Positions 40,735 to 49,101 of a stretch of 64,000 nt of DNA are shown in pieces. The notes below the pieces were generated by a model. It ran no database searches. It saw only the letters and a list, made by a program, of their open reading frames with translations, and was not told where the DNA came from. The stretch comes from Pachysolen tannophilus NRRL Y-2460 (lineage: Eukaryota > Ascomycota > Pichiomycetes > Alaninales > Pachysolenaceae). The translations under genes and the position numbers were made by a program. The stretch is taken from contig KV454014.1 in NCBI GenBank assembly GCA_001661245.1, positions 450,954-514,953 on the forward strand. The letters run 5' to 3'. The first letter of the stretch is position 1, and every line of letters starts with the position of its first letter.

Positions 40735-41602
40735 TACCAACCTCTTTCCAAGACCCAAAAATATAAAAATAAAAAGAAAAAAGATGAATAAAAAAAAAAA
40801 GCCTCCCAGATCTAATTTGAACTTTGAACTTTGAACTTTGAAATATTTACAAATCTATAGTTGAAGTTGAAGATGAAGTTAAAAAGTTATCTCTTCTCTT
40901 CTCCTTTCCTTTTGTTTTGTTTTTCTACCTTTTTCTTTTTTTTTCTTTTGCGATTTTTTGTTTGCGCTTACAAACATGGATTTTTTATATATAATCGAAA
41001 ATCAAAAGAAAAGGTTCTCGATGTGTAGTCAACGACAGTTACCTTAAAGACAGAAATAGCAAGTTTAGACAGATGAGATGATCACGTCAGATCTTTAGAT
41101 ATATATGGCGGATTAAATAAAAAAATCTAAACTACAAACTTGTACATACTCGTAATAATTGCAACTACAGAATTGGAAATAAATGTAGGAACCAAAAAAT
41201 AATTTACAAATTGAATCTCACTTTACTCACTCAACATCTTTCTATTTTTCTAATCTCTTTTAATCTCTTTTAATCTCTACTAATCTCTAATCTCTGTGGC
41301 TACCGCTGTTACTGTTACTGTTACCGTTACCGCTACTGCTGTTACCGCCGTCGTTACCATACTAATAGAAACAAAACAATAAAAACAGGTAGTGCACCGA
41401 AACACACAAAAGTTGTTTTTTTTTGTTTACATTTTCTGTAAACAGCGAAAAACAAAAAAAAATAAAAACAAAAACACAAAACAAAACAAAACAAAACAAT
41501 TTTCTAATATTATAACAAATAAGTTCACGGTGAAAGAGTATTAGATTGATGTTCTTGTGAGGACAAAAAAAAAAAGACATAGAGCGCTTATTTTTTTTTG
41601 GT
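40735..41602. promoter_or_regulatory. Divergent VMA22/NUD1 region, 868 bp
   Basis: T-rich and A-rich runs, then a repeat block close to NUD1 (41251-41358). A run of (AACAA)n-type sequence lies at about 41454-41500. No gene or named site seen. Confidence 0.5.
41251..41358 (+). repeat. 10-bp TAATCTCT(N2) repeat followed by GTTACY repeat
   Basis: Four 10-bp units beginning TAATCTCT (41251-41290) run straight into a hexameric GTTACT/GTTACC array with interruptions (41307-41358). Both lie 245-350 bp upstream of the NUD1 ATG. Likely slippage-prone repeats, possibly in the 5' UTR or promoter. Confidence 0.8.
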
Positions 41603-44600
41603 ATGAGTGAGTTACTAGATAATGGGAATATTCGACAGAGGTTTTATGATTTGCAAAGTATTGAGGCCGGTGAAAGAAAAGAAGGTGAAGAAGAAGTAGA
41701 AGAAGAACTTGGAGGTGCAGGTGTAAATGAGGGTGACGTAAAGAATCGTTTAAATAATATAAATAATTTAAATACTGGTGTTATTCAATTAAAGCCCGAA
41801 TTTGAAGACTCGATGCTTCAGTTGGCAAATCAGTTTGAAAACTCGTTGAGTATTAGTGATAAAGAAGTTTCTAAAGAGGAAAATATGTTACAATTTGATT
41901 CTAAAGATATTCCCGAATTGGATAAAGTGATACGGAATGATTTGTCACCTAGGAAATATATTGTTAACGCTGATAGGGGCGGCAGCGCTAAAGATGGGAA
42001 CTTACCAGCAGCAATAGCGGCAACAGCAACAGCACCTAATGCTGGTGCTATTGAGAATAATGATAATCAACAAAATCAAAATTTAAGTTGGTTGCCATCT
42101 CTTTTAAAAGATGAATGGCCCGATGATGAAGCAACAAATAAAAGTAAAAGTAATCCAAGTTCAAATAATTTTGATGGATATTACTATGGTGATGATGATG
42201 ATAATAATAATAATAATAACAATTTCACGGAATCGGTTTTAATTCATCGCAGTGTTGCTGGTTCTCCAGAAAGACAACCAGATTGGAAAAGAGCAGCTAT
42301 TGATGCACAACAACGAAGAATTAATATACAGCCTAAATTAAACGAATATTTTATTCTGCCAGAAAGTCTTAAAACTAGTAATTTTTCTGAATCAAATAAT
42401 AATATTAATTTTCAACAACAACAACAACAAGATCAAAGGCAATTGACTATAGATTCTTCAGCTTTTAATACTGCATTTAAATTATTTGGTCAACATAATA
42501 GTTTTACCCAAAATAAATTAAACCAAATTATTGATGATATTGAAAACGTTAACAAGTTAAAAGAAACACCCGATAAAAATAATCAAATAAGTGATAATCC
42601 AAATTTCCATTATGAAAGTAGTCAAACTGAAGATTATTTGAAAAATGCAGAAGCTTTATTTGCAAATTTAAAATCAAAAGGAGCTCCTGATTTTAACCCA
42701 CAACTGCTTCCTCAATATGAAGTAACAACAACAACAGATAGCTCATCTAGTATGGATCTTTACCCGGAATCCCAGGATCAACATGAAATGGTTCAATCAG
42801 TTCATGAACTAGAAGAATCTAAAGATGATACTGAATCATCTACAAGCTCTGGTATTTATCATACAGAGCAATCTATAGATCATCATAATTCAATACCTCA
42901 TAAAAGTCCAGATCAAGGTAACTACACAGAAACTTCTGAGAGTTTTAATGATTCTGAAGATTACCAGCTGGAAACTTTTCCTCATGGAAGAAGTGATGAA
43001 ATTTTTATAAATAATCACTACGAAGAAGAAGAAGAAGAAGAAGAAGAAGAAGAACAGAAATCTGATATATCTCATCTCGAAGATTTGAAACTGAAATACA
43101 ACACCACTTTTCCTTTGCTTCAAGAAGAAAATAAGATTCAAACCCCCAAATTGAAAAACGTTATTTATAGAAAACCAACTTTGATTAAACCGGAGGATTT
43201 TGGAATGGAATTGGATAAAAATAAAAAAGAATGGATAGTTCCTGAAGAGAATAATGAAAAATTAATGGAAGATAAAGAAAATGACGAAAGAGTTCTGGCC
43301 TTGAACGCAATAAATGATTTGACCACTATGCGTCATAAAAATAATAAACAAATAAATAATAAAGATTTTGTTAATGACTCAAAAAGGCAAAATTCAAGTA
43401 TTTTAAAATCTGCAACCCCATCTATTTTGAAATCTAGAGATACGAATTCGAAATTAGAAGTTTCATTTAGAGTTCCAAGTGGTCATAAATCAAGAGATGG
43501 AGGTGAAGGAGATGATGATAAAGATGATACTTTTCATAATAGATCTCAATCGAAAAGTAAATCATTTGGTTTCGATGATATAACACATGCATCACAACTT
43601 GAAGATATTTCGTTTTCTGAATCAAAGAAAAAATTAATTAGTGTGTTAACTATAGTTGAACCTAGTGGGAATTGGGATGAAATATTGGAATTGAACCTTA
43701 GTGATTTGGGTCTTGAACATTTGAAAGATTTTTATAAATTTATTCCTAATTTGAAAGAAATAGATTTATCAAATAATAATATCAAATTTGTGAATGATTT
43801 ACCTACAAAGATTCAAAAATTGATACTTAAAAATAATCTGTTAGATGGTCTTTGTTCATTTGAAAAATTTCATGATTTACATTATTTAGATATAAGTTCA
43901 AACTCTTTTGATAAAATTATTGATTTGAATAGCTTATACAATATCACAAACATTATAGCGTCTAGTAATGTGATTAATTCACTTGATGGATTAAATTCTT
44001 TAGGTACATTGATTGAATTGGATTTGAGTAATAACAAATTGAGAGGGAAAATAGATTTTAATCAATTTAAATTACCGAATCTTCAAAATTTGAATCTTAG
44101 TGGGAATGAAATTACTCATTTAAAAGGTTTAAGTAAATTAACTCTGTTGGTAACGTTACGAGCTGATGAAAATAATTTGGAAACAATTGAGTTTGAAACT
44201 GTACATATGAAATTGAAAAAAATATGCTTAGAAATGAATAATTTAAAAGAATTGAACTGTGAATTTTTCCCTAATTTAAGAGTATTAAGAATTGATGGTA
44301 ATGATATAATATATTTGTCAGGTTGCGATAAGTTAAAGTATTTGGAAGAATTAAGTGCAAAATCTCAACAGCAAGAGAGTATTATAAATGAAATAATTGA
44401 AGAACTTAATGATGTTAAAATGTTGGATTTAGCAGGAACTACAAGTTTAAGATTAAATCAATTTAAATCATCATTTAGTAATGTCACTTCTTTAAATTTA
44501 TCTGCTATGAATATTGAAAAATTACCTTTTAATTTTCATGAAATTTTTTGCAATGTTAGAGATTTAAATTTAAATTTCAATAAATTAACAGATATTTCTT

Positions 44601-45202
44601 CTTTAAAGAATTTGAATAAATTAAAGAATTTATATCTTGTTAGTAATAATTTAAAAGATTTAGAAAGTTTAGTTGATGCATTATCAGGTTCAAGGAAATT
44701 TTTGAAAAGGTTAGATTTAAGATTAAACCCTATTAACAAAGGGTATTATCCGTATGTCTTTTCACCTCATGAGTCTGATAGTAACAAGATTTCTGGTGGT
44801 ACATCTACAAGAAATTATCAAGGAAATCATCTAATTTCAACAGAAGTTAGCGGAGATGAAAATTATACATTAATTCAACTTGATACATTGGATGATATAA
44901 AAAGTTTTACAATTCTTTATAATGCTTTGGTTAAAAATGGAGAGCAAGATAATTCTGATTGGGTTATTAGAGATCGTGCTTTTGTTAATAATTTAAAAAT
45001 TGAACATACTAAAAAATCTAAAAATAATAATGAAGATTCTTTGTATATTAGAAGAAAGAAATATGAGACTATAATGTTAAGATTATGTGGAAGGATTGGG
45101 TTTTTCGATGGAAGATTAATTAAAAAAGAGGATATGATTGATGCCAAAATAATGCTACAAGAAATGAGTAGTGGCAACAGCTCCTCCAGTAGTAATAGTT
45201 AA
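41603..45202 (+). CDS. NUD1: NUD1-type spindle-pole-body LRR scaffold
   Basis: Spindle-pole-body outer-plaque scaffold (centriolin / S. pombe Cdc11 counterpart) that anchors astral microtubules and the mitotic exit network. The product is 1199 residues (S. cerevisiae 851). The first ~650 residues are disordered, with Asn, Gln, Asp and Glu runs (for example EEEEEEEEEEE at about 475). A Ser/Lys region with repeated SILKS follows. The C-terminal third (about 690-1060) is leucine-rich repeats (ILELNLSDLGLEHL, LKEIDLSNNNIKFV, LIELDLSNNKLRG, LQNLNLSGNEITHLKG), then a conserved tail. The start is ATG 41603. CTG codons at 43838 and 44144 fall on the variable positions of LRR units where Ser is common. 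Orthology rests on architecture and repeat region. Confidence 0.88.
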   Translation: MSELLDNGNIRQRFYDLQSIEAGERKEGEEEVEEELGGAGVNEGDVKNRLNNINNLNTGVIQLKPEFEDSMLQLANQFENSLSISDKEVSKEENMLQFDSKDIPELDKVIRNDLSPRKYIVNADRGGSAKDGNLPAAIAATATAPNAGAIENNDNQQNQNLSWLPSLLKDEWPDDEATNKSKSNPSSNNFDGYYYGDDDDNNNNNNNFTESVLIHRSVAGSPERQPDWKRAAIDAQQRRINIQPKLNEYFILPESLKTSNFSESNNNINFQQQQQQDQRQLTIDSSAFNTAFKLFGQHNSFTQNKLNQIIDDIENVNKLKETPDKNNQISDNPNFHYESSQTEDYLKNAEALFANLKSKGAPDFNPQLLPQYEVTTTTDSSSSMDLYPESQDQHEMVQSVHELEESKDDTESSTSSGIYHTEQSIDHHNSIPHKSPDQGNYTETSESFNDSEDYQLETFPHGRSDEIFINNHYEEEEEEEEEEEQKSDISHLEDLKLKYNTTFPLLQEENKIQTPKLKNVIYRKPTLIKPEDFGMELDKNKKEWIVPEENNEKLMEDKENDERVLALNAINDLTTMRHKNNKQINNKDFVNDSKRQNSSILKSATPSILKSRDTNSKLEVSFRVPSGHKSRDGGEGDDDKDDTFHNRSQSKSKSFGFDDITHASQLEDISFSESKKKLISVLTIVEPSGNWDEILELNLSDLGLEHLKDFYKFIPNLKEIDLSNNNIKFVNDLPTKIQKLILKNNLLDGLCSFEKFHDLHYLDISSNSFDKIIDLNSLYNITNIIASSNVINSLDGLNSLGTLIELDLSNNKLRGKIDFNQFKLPNLQNLNLSGNEITHLKGLSKLTLLVTLRADENNLETIEFETVHMKLKKICLEMNNLKELNCEFFPNLRVLRIDGNDIIYLSGCDKLKYLEELSAKSQQQESIINEIIEELNDVKMLDLAGTTSLRLNQFKSSFSNVTSLNLSAMNIEKLPFNFHEIFCNVRDLNLNFNKLTDISSLKNLNKLKNLYLVSNNLKDLESLVDALSGSRKFLKRLDLRLNPINKGYYPYVFSPHESDSNKISGGTSTRNYQGNHLISTEVSGDENYTLIQLDTLDDIKSFTILYNALVKNGEQDNSDWVIRDRAFVNNLKIEHTKKSKNNNEDSLYIRRKKYETIMLRLCGRIGFFDGRLIKKEDMIDAKIMLQEMSSGNSSSSSNS

Positions 45203-45378
45203 TAGGACAATATATATATATATTTTTTAGCTTATCATAATTTGTATATTACCATTGTGCTTTTTTTTTTTTTCTTTTTAATTTAGATATAAATGATTTA
45301 TATATGTATATTATTACATGTGGATTTGGGATTTTGATAAATAAATAAATGAATAAATAAATAAATAAATAAATAAAA
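45203..45378. other. Convergent NUD1/NDUFAF3 3' region with AATA repeat
   Basis: Short convergent intergenic region with T-runs. An (AATA)n microsatellite at about 45339-45377 directly abuts the stop codon of the NDUFAF3-like gene. Confidence 0.8.
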
Positions 45379-45969
45379 TTATATGTTGGGTGGTAATAAA
45401 ATTGCTGCAACTTGACTAGGAGATCTCTCTGTGGCTAATAAATCATAACTCAATACTGCATGTTTTGTATCACTAACTTCGTATTGAATCCCTAATTTGC
45501 TTAAGCTTTTCTTTGTATTTTCATGTAAAATTCTTGATTTTTTACCTAATCCAATGACTAATAATTCAGGTTTTGGATGAATTAATTCCAAAAATTGGAA
45601 AATTGAACCTGATCCATCTTGATCTAATATCTCAATCATAAAATCCTTATAGTTATTAAACCCGTTTTTAGACAAATTTAACTGATAAATCTCATTGTTC
45701 AACAAAAAAGATGCCATCACATGTCCTTGTCTATTTGGTGACTTGATAACTGAAAGATTACTAAATATTATTGAATCATTACTTATCATTTCAATATTAT
45801 TCTTTGGTTCACCAATTGCACCTAATATATCGATTTGTGAAAGTCTTTGCCCCACATTCGCAGGTTTAAACCCAGGAACTGACCTATTTAAAATTAAAGA
45901 CGTGTGGAAACACCTTTTCAATAACCTTTCCAATACCGATACCCTCATGATTAACCCATTCATAATCAT
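45379..45969 (-). CDS. NDUFAF3-family complex I assembly factor
   Basis: Mth938/NDUFAF3-domain protein of about 196 residues; the animal relative acts with NDUFAF4 in assembling the Q module of respiratory complex I. A basic N-terminus (LERLLKRCFHTS) looks like a mitochondrial presequence. The domain carries the expected pattern: IDILGAIGEPKNNIEMI, then KPELLVIGLGKKSRILHEN (the family GxG segment), YEVSDTKHAVLSYDLLATE, ending AAILLPPNI. The frame opens at TTG 45987. ATGs at 45969, 45963 and 45948 are all possible; the first gives the longest presequence. Absent from complex-I-less yeasts, so it informs on the organism. Divergent from the mL43 gene across 184 bp. Confidence 0.85.
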   Translation of the reverse strand: MIMNGLIMRVSVLERLLKRCFHTSLILNRSVPGFKPANVGQRLSQIDILGAIGEPKNNIEMISNDSIIFSNLSVIKSPNRQGHVMASFLLNNEIYQLNLSKNGFNNYKDFMIEILDQDGSGSIFQFLELIHPKPELLVIGLGKKSRILHENTKKSLSKLGIQYEVSDTKHAVLSYDLLATERSPSQVAAILLPPNI

Positions 45970-46153
45970 CTTTTGCCCTATATTCAATTATATAAAATGT
46001 ATTTGAAATTGTTTTAGTAGTTGATGTTTTTCAAAACTTTTTTTACGTACAGTAAAAAGATGAAAAAATAATTATGAAGTCGAAGAAGAAAATATATAAT
46101 ATTTAAAGAAAAAGAAAAGAATACAAGAATATATCAATAAGATTGTATTAAAA
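45970..46153. promoter_or_regulatory. Bidirectional promoter of two mitochondrial genes
   Basis: Only 184 bp separate the starts of the NDUFAF3-like gene and the mL43 gene. It contains TTTAC/GTAAA inverted arms near 46043-46057. Shared regulation is plausible for two mitochondrial-function genes. Confidence 0.5.
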
Positions 46154-46812
46154 ATGCCAGTAAAGGCTCTTTCAAAAGTTTCTATTGCAAGAAACGGTAT
46201 TGGTGCTTTTGTTTTACCAGTATGTATCTATGATTTTATGATTTTATGATTTTATGAATTTATGAATTTTTGACAAAAATGTGAGGAATTAAAAATACTA
46301 ACGTTTGATTTTTAAATAATATACATCAGTGTCGGAGAATCACTTTACAATATTGTAACTGGGGAGGAAGCTCTCAAGGAATGAGGTAAGTTAGCAATCA
46401 GATGATATGCTTGTGTACTTGTATACTTGTATATTAAAGTTGGAAATGTTTTTCATTTCTTTTCTTTTTTTTTTCACAAAAATTTTCAATACTAACCTAA
46501 CCCATATTTTATAGAGATTTTTTAACCCAAAGGTTATCCAAAATTGCCCAGCAATATCCAGAAATCGAGTTTAAAGTTGTTAGAAAATCAGGTCATCCAA
46601 TACTTAGAGGAGATTATAGTAATGATAAGGATAAAGTAGTATGTGTTAGAAATTTCAATATTGATGTTGTCGAAAACAAGTTGAAATTATTAGTTAACTC
46701 TACGGGAAGCCAATTGAAGAAACATAAACAAAACGTTGAGAGTTTGAATGAGAGTGTTAGAGGTATATGGTCGCCATTACATGCCCATCTGGAGTCAAGG
46801 TACAAGATTTAA
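46154..46812 (+). CDS. MRPL51: MRPL51 (mL43), mitochondrial ribosomal protein, two introns
   Basis: Large-subunit protein of the mitochondrial ribosome (mL43, thioredoxin-like L51/S25/CI-B8 fold). CDS is join(46154..46219,46330..46385,46515..46812), 139 residues. Exon 1 is [20 protein letters not shown] plus LP, then GTATGT. Exon 2 encodes [18 protein letters not shown] and ends AG before GTAAGT. Exon 3 resumes with Arg then [15 protein letters not shown]. Branch points TACTAAC lie at 46296-46302 and 46490-46496. Diagnostic segments are [13 protein letters not shown] and the C-terminal [10 protein letters not shown]. The exons are too short to be found by frame length alone. Two introns in so small a gene is unusual for a yeast. 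Confidence 0.96.
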
Positions 46813-47147
46813 AAAGAAAAAAGAAAGAAAAAAATCGAAAACTTATTTTTATTTTTATATATAGTATTTTCTCTTTTATGTTCTATCTAGCTTGTATATA
46901 TAATACATAAACATAAACTTATAGGTTCAGACCTACTTGTAGTGTTTCTTATTAATTGTCCTAAGCATTCACTGAAGCAGTGTAGCTTCAGGAGAGAGAA
47001 GATTGCAAAAATATCAATCAATATTAAAATTTGTTTTCAAAGTGTAATAATACACACAGATTTTTTTTTAAGTCATAATATATATATATATATATATATA
47101 CGTCTATTGAAAAATTCTGGTGTACGTTTACCATATTGTCTAAAATA
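46813..47147. promoter_or_regulatory. mL43 3' flank and KH-gene upstream region
   Basis: AT-rich, with TA runs at about 46857-46864 and 47078-47100. No gene or named site seen. Confidence 0.5.
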
Positions 47148-48890
47148 ATGTTATTGGGCATCCAGTCGAGGACTGGACGTCTCTGTGACTTGAGACGATC
47201 GTTGGTGCCTACTTTTAAAGGGTATTTGGGTTCATGTTCGGTATCCACAACTACAAATCAAAAATGTCAAACTTCAGAAGATGTATCGATTAAGGTAAAC
47301 CCTGATCGTCAGACAAAGACTTTAAAACTATTAGTTCCTAAAAGGCTTACCAAGATGCTTCAAACCGAAGATTTTATGGACCCTTTTGTGGCAAATCGAT
47401 CTCCGTTAAAATATCAAACCCATATTCCAAGTGATGTCTTACCAAATATGATTTTAACAATTCATGGAACGAAACCAATGATATTGAGATTTTGTCAAAC
47501 TTTACTTCATATCTTTAGATTCCAACCAATTCTTAAAGAAGGTAAAAATTTAAATAATTTGAATAATCGTAGGACACCCAAAGTTGAGAAACTTCAATTT
47601 TTAATACCAAATGATTTTGCAAAAGATACTTTAGGTATTTTCACAGAATCTGCTCAACAAAAATTCAACTTGGAACACAAGACTTTTATACGATTACTGA
47701 GTCCATATTATCAGCAGAATAGAATTTTCAAAGTTATGAGAAAAGATCTTGGTTCTTTTGTAAATTTAATATTAACAGGAACTAATAAAGAGATTTGTTA
47801 TGCAGAGGAATTGGATTATTTTATATTTAAAGATGAAGAATTAATAAAAGAAAGAATTGTTTCCTTTTCTGAGAAACAGATTCGCAAAGTGAGAGGAAAT
47901 AGAGGTAAAGAACTTAAGAGAATCTCTGAAGATACAAATTGTTCTATCACAGCTAACGAGTCCTTGACTGAATTAAAAATTGTTGCTCCATCAGAAAAGG
48001 CGATGAGATATGCTAAAAATTTGATTTCTTCGGAAGCTGGAGAATATGGAACTCCAAAAGATAGAGAGGCCATCAAAATTAGAGTCATAATACCCAGTAG
48101 GTATTTAACAATATTATTCAATAAGAAAGTATTGAATTACTTGAACAAAAACTATGTTTTTGTCTTTTTAACGAAGGAATTTAAAGGAGAAAAATTGCCC
48201 TTCTCTTTAATTGATATTAAAGCTCATTTAGGACATATGAATAAAATATTATTTCTGATTAAAAATATTCTCAATTGCAAACCAATAGATGAAAATGACC
48301 ATGAGGTTAATAAGATTACCTTAGATCCAGCAATTAATCCAAGTGACGTTAAATTTCAAATATTACTCCCAATAAAATTTGTTGAAAAATATCTTCATAT
48401 TTCAACAAAAGATGATTTTAATAATTTTTGTATTCGGAAAAATTTAAAAGATTCAAATTTCCTTCACGTCCCAAATTGTCAAGAGTATTTATTTCAAATC
48501 CATCCTGGAGATTGTACCGTTTTCTTAAAAGAAGTGTTTGGTAAATTAAGAGAAACAAATAGTTCTATAAGACTTTTTTCCGATTATAGCACAAAGGATC
48601 AGCGAAACTCTGAGGATAAATTACCATATCAGAAATACAAAGCTGACGAGTCTAATTTAACAACAAGTTATATCAAAAATATAACTGAATCACAGAAAGT
48701 AAGATTGTTGGGACCAAAGGGCAACACTTTGAAAAGTGTCTGCGATAATACAAATTGTCGAATTGATATCAAACCGGCGGAAAACACGACAACAAAATAT
48801 GATGTAATCTTGACTGCTGATTACTGGGATAACATTAGTCTTGCAGAGCAGATAATCCATTCTATAATAAAGCAACAGCAAACACTGTAA
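47148..48890 (+). CDS. KH-domain protein (YLL032C-like)
   Basis: A 580-residue likely RNA-binding protein. A clear KH motif lies at about 245-266 (RKVRGNRGKELKRISEDTNC, GNRG loop) and a second at about 517-540 (VRLLGPKGNTLKSVCDNTNC, GPKG loop). Weaker repeats of the same length appear between them and before the first. This multi-KH plan matches the uncharacterised yeast protein YLL032C. The N-terminus (MLLGIQSRTGRLCDLRRSLV) is basic and amphipathic and could be a mitochondrial signal, but I cannot tell. The frame opens at TTG 47136; ATG 47148 is the first. Function unknown. Confidence 0.75.
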   Translation: MLLGIQSRTGRLCDLRRSLVPTFKGYLGSCSVSTTTNQKCQTSEDVSIKVNPDRQTKTLKLLVPKRLTKMLQTEDFMDPFVANRSPLKYQTHIPSDVLPNMILTIHGTKPMILRFCQTLLHIFRFQPILKEGKNLNNLNNRRTPKVEKLQFLIPNDFAKDTLGIFTESAQQKFNLEHKTFIRLLSPYYQQNRIFKVMRKDLGSFVNLILTGTNKEICYAEELDYFIFKDEELIKERIVSFSEKQIRKVRGNRGKELKRISEDTNCSITANESLTELKIVAPSEKAMRYAKNLISSEAGEYGTPKDREAIKIRVIIPSRYLTILFNKKVLNYLNKNYVFVFLTKEFKGEKLPFSLIDIKAHLGHMNKILFLIKNILNCKPIDENDHEVNKITLDPAINPSDVKFQILLPIKFVEKYLHISTKDDFNNFCIRKNLKDSNFLHVPNCQEYLFQIHPGDCTVFLKEVFGKLRETNSSIRLFSDYSTKDQRNSEDKLPYQKYKADESNLTTSYIKNITESQKVRLLGPKGNTLKSVCDNTNCRIDIKPAENTTTKYDVILTADYWDNISLAEQIIHSIIKQQQTL

Positions 48891-48924
48891 AGTGAGTATG
48901 TTATATGTATTATATATATATAAG

Positions 48925-48969
48925 AGGTGTAGGGTGTGTGTAGGGTGTGTGCGGATGTGTGTGGGATGT
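48925..48969 (+). repeat. GT-rich tract with 11-bp direct repeats
   Basis: GTAGGGTGTGTG occurs at 48929 and again at 48940, followed by GCGGATGTGTGTGGGATG. This is G-rich against an AT-rich background, about 135-175 bp upstream of the CLC ATG. It resembles telomere-like or Rap1-type DNA loosely, without matching the Rap1 consensus. Confidence 0.6.
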
Positions 48970-49101
48970 ATATAGGCAGGCTAATTGAAAAATTAAAATA
49001 AATCAACTATATCGCTTAGTTCTAATCAGTTACAATTAAACACCTATACGAAGTTGTGAGTTCAATTGGATGGAGAATTTATAGAATTGATCTCTTTTAA
49101 G

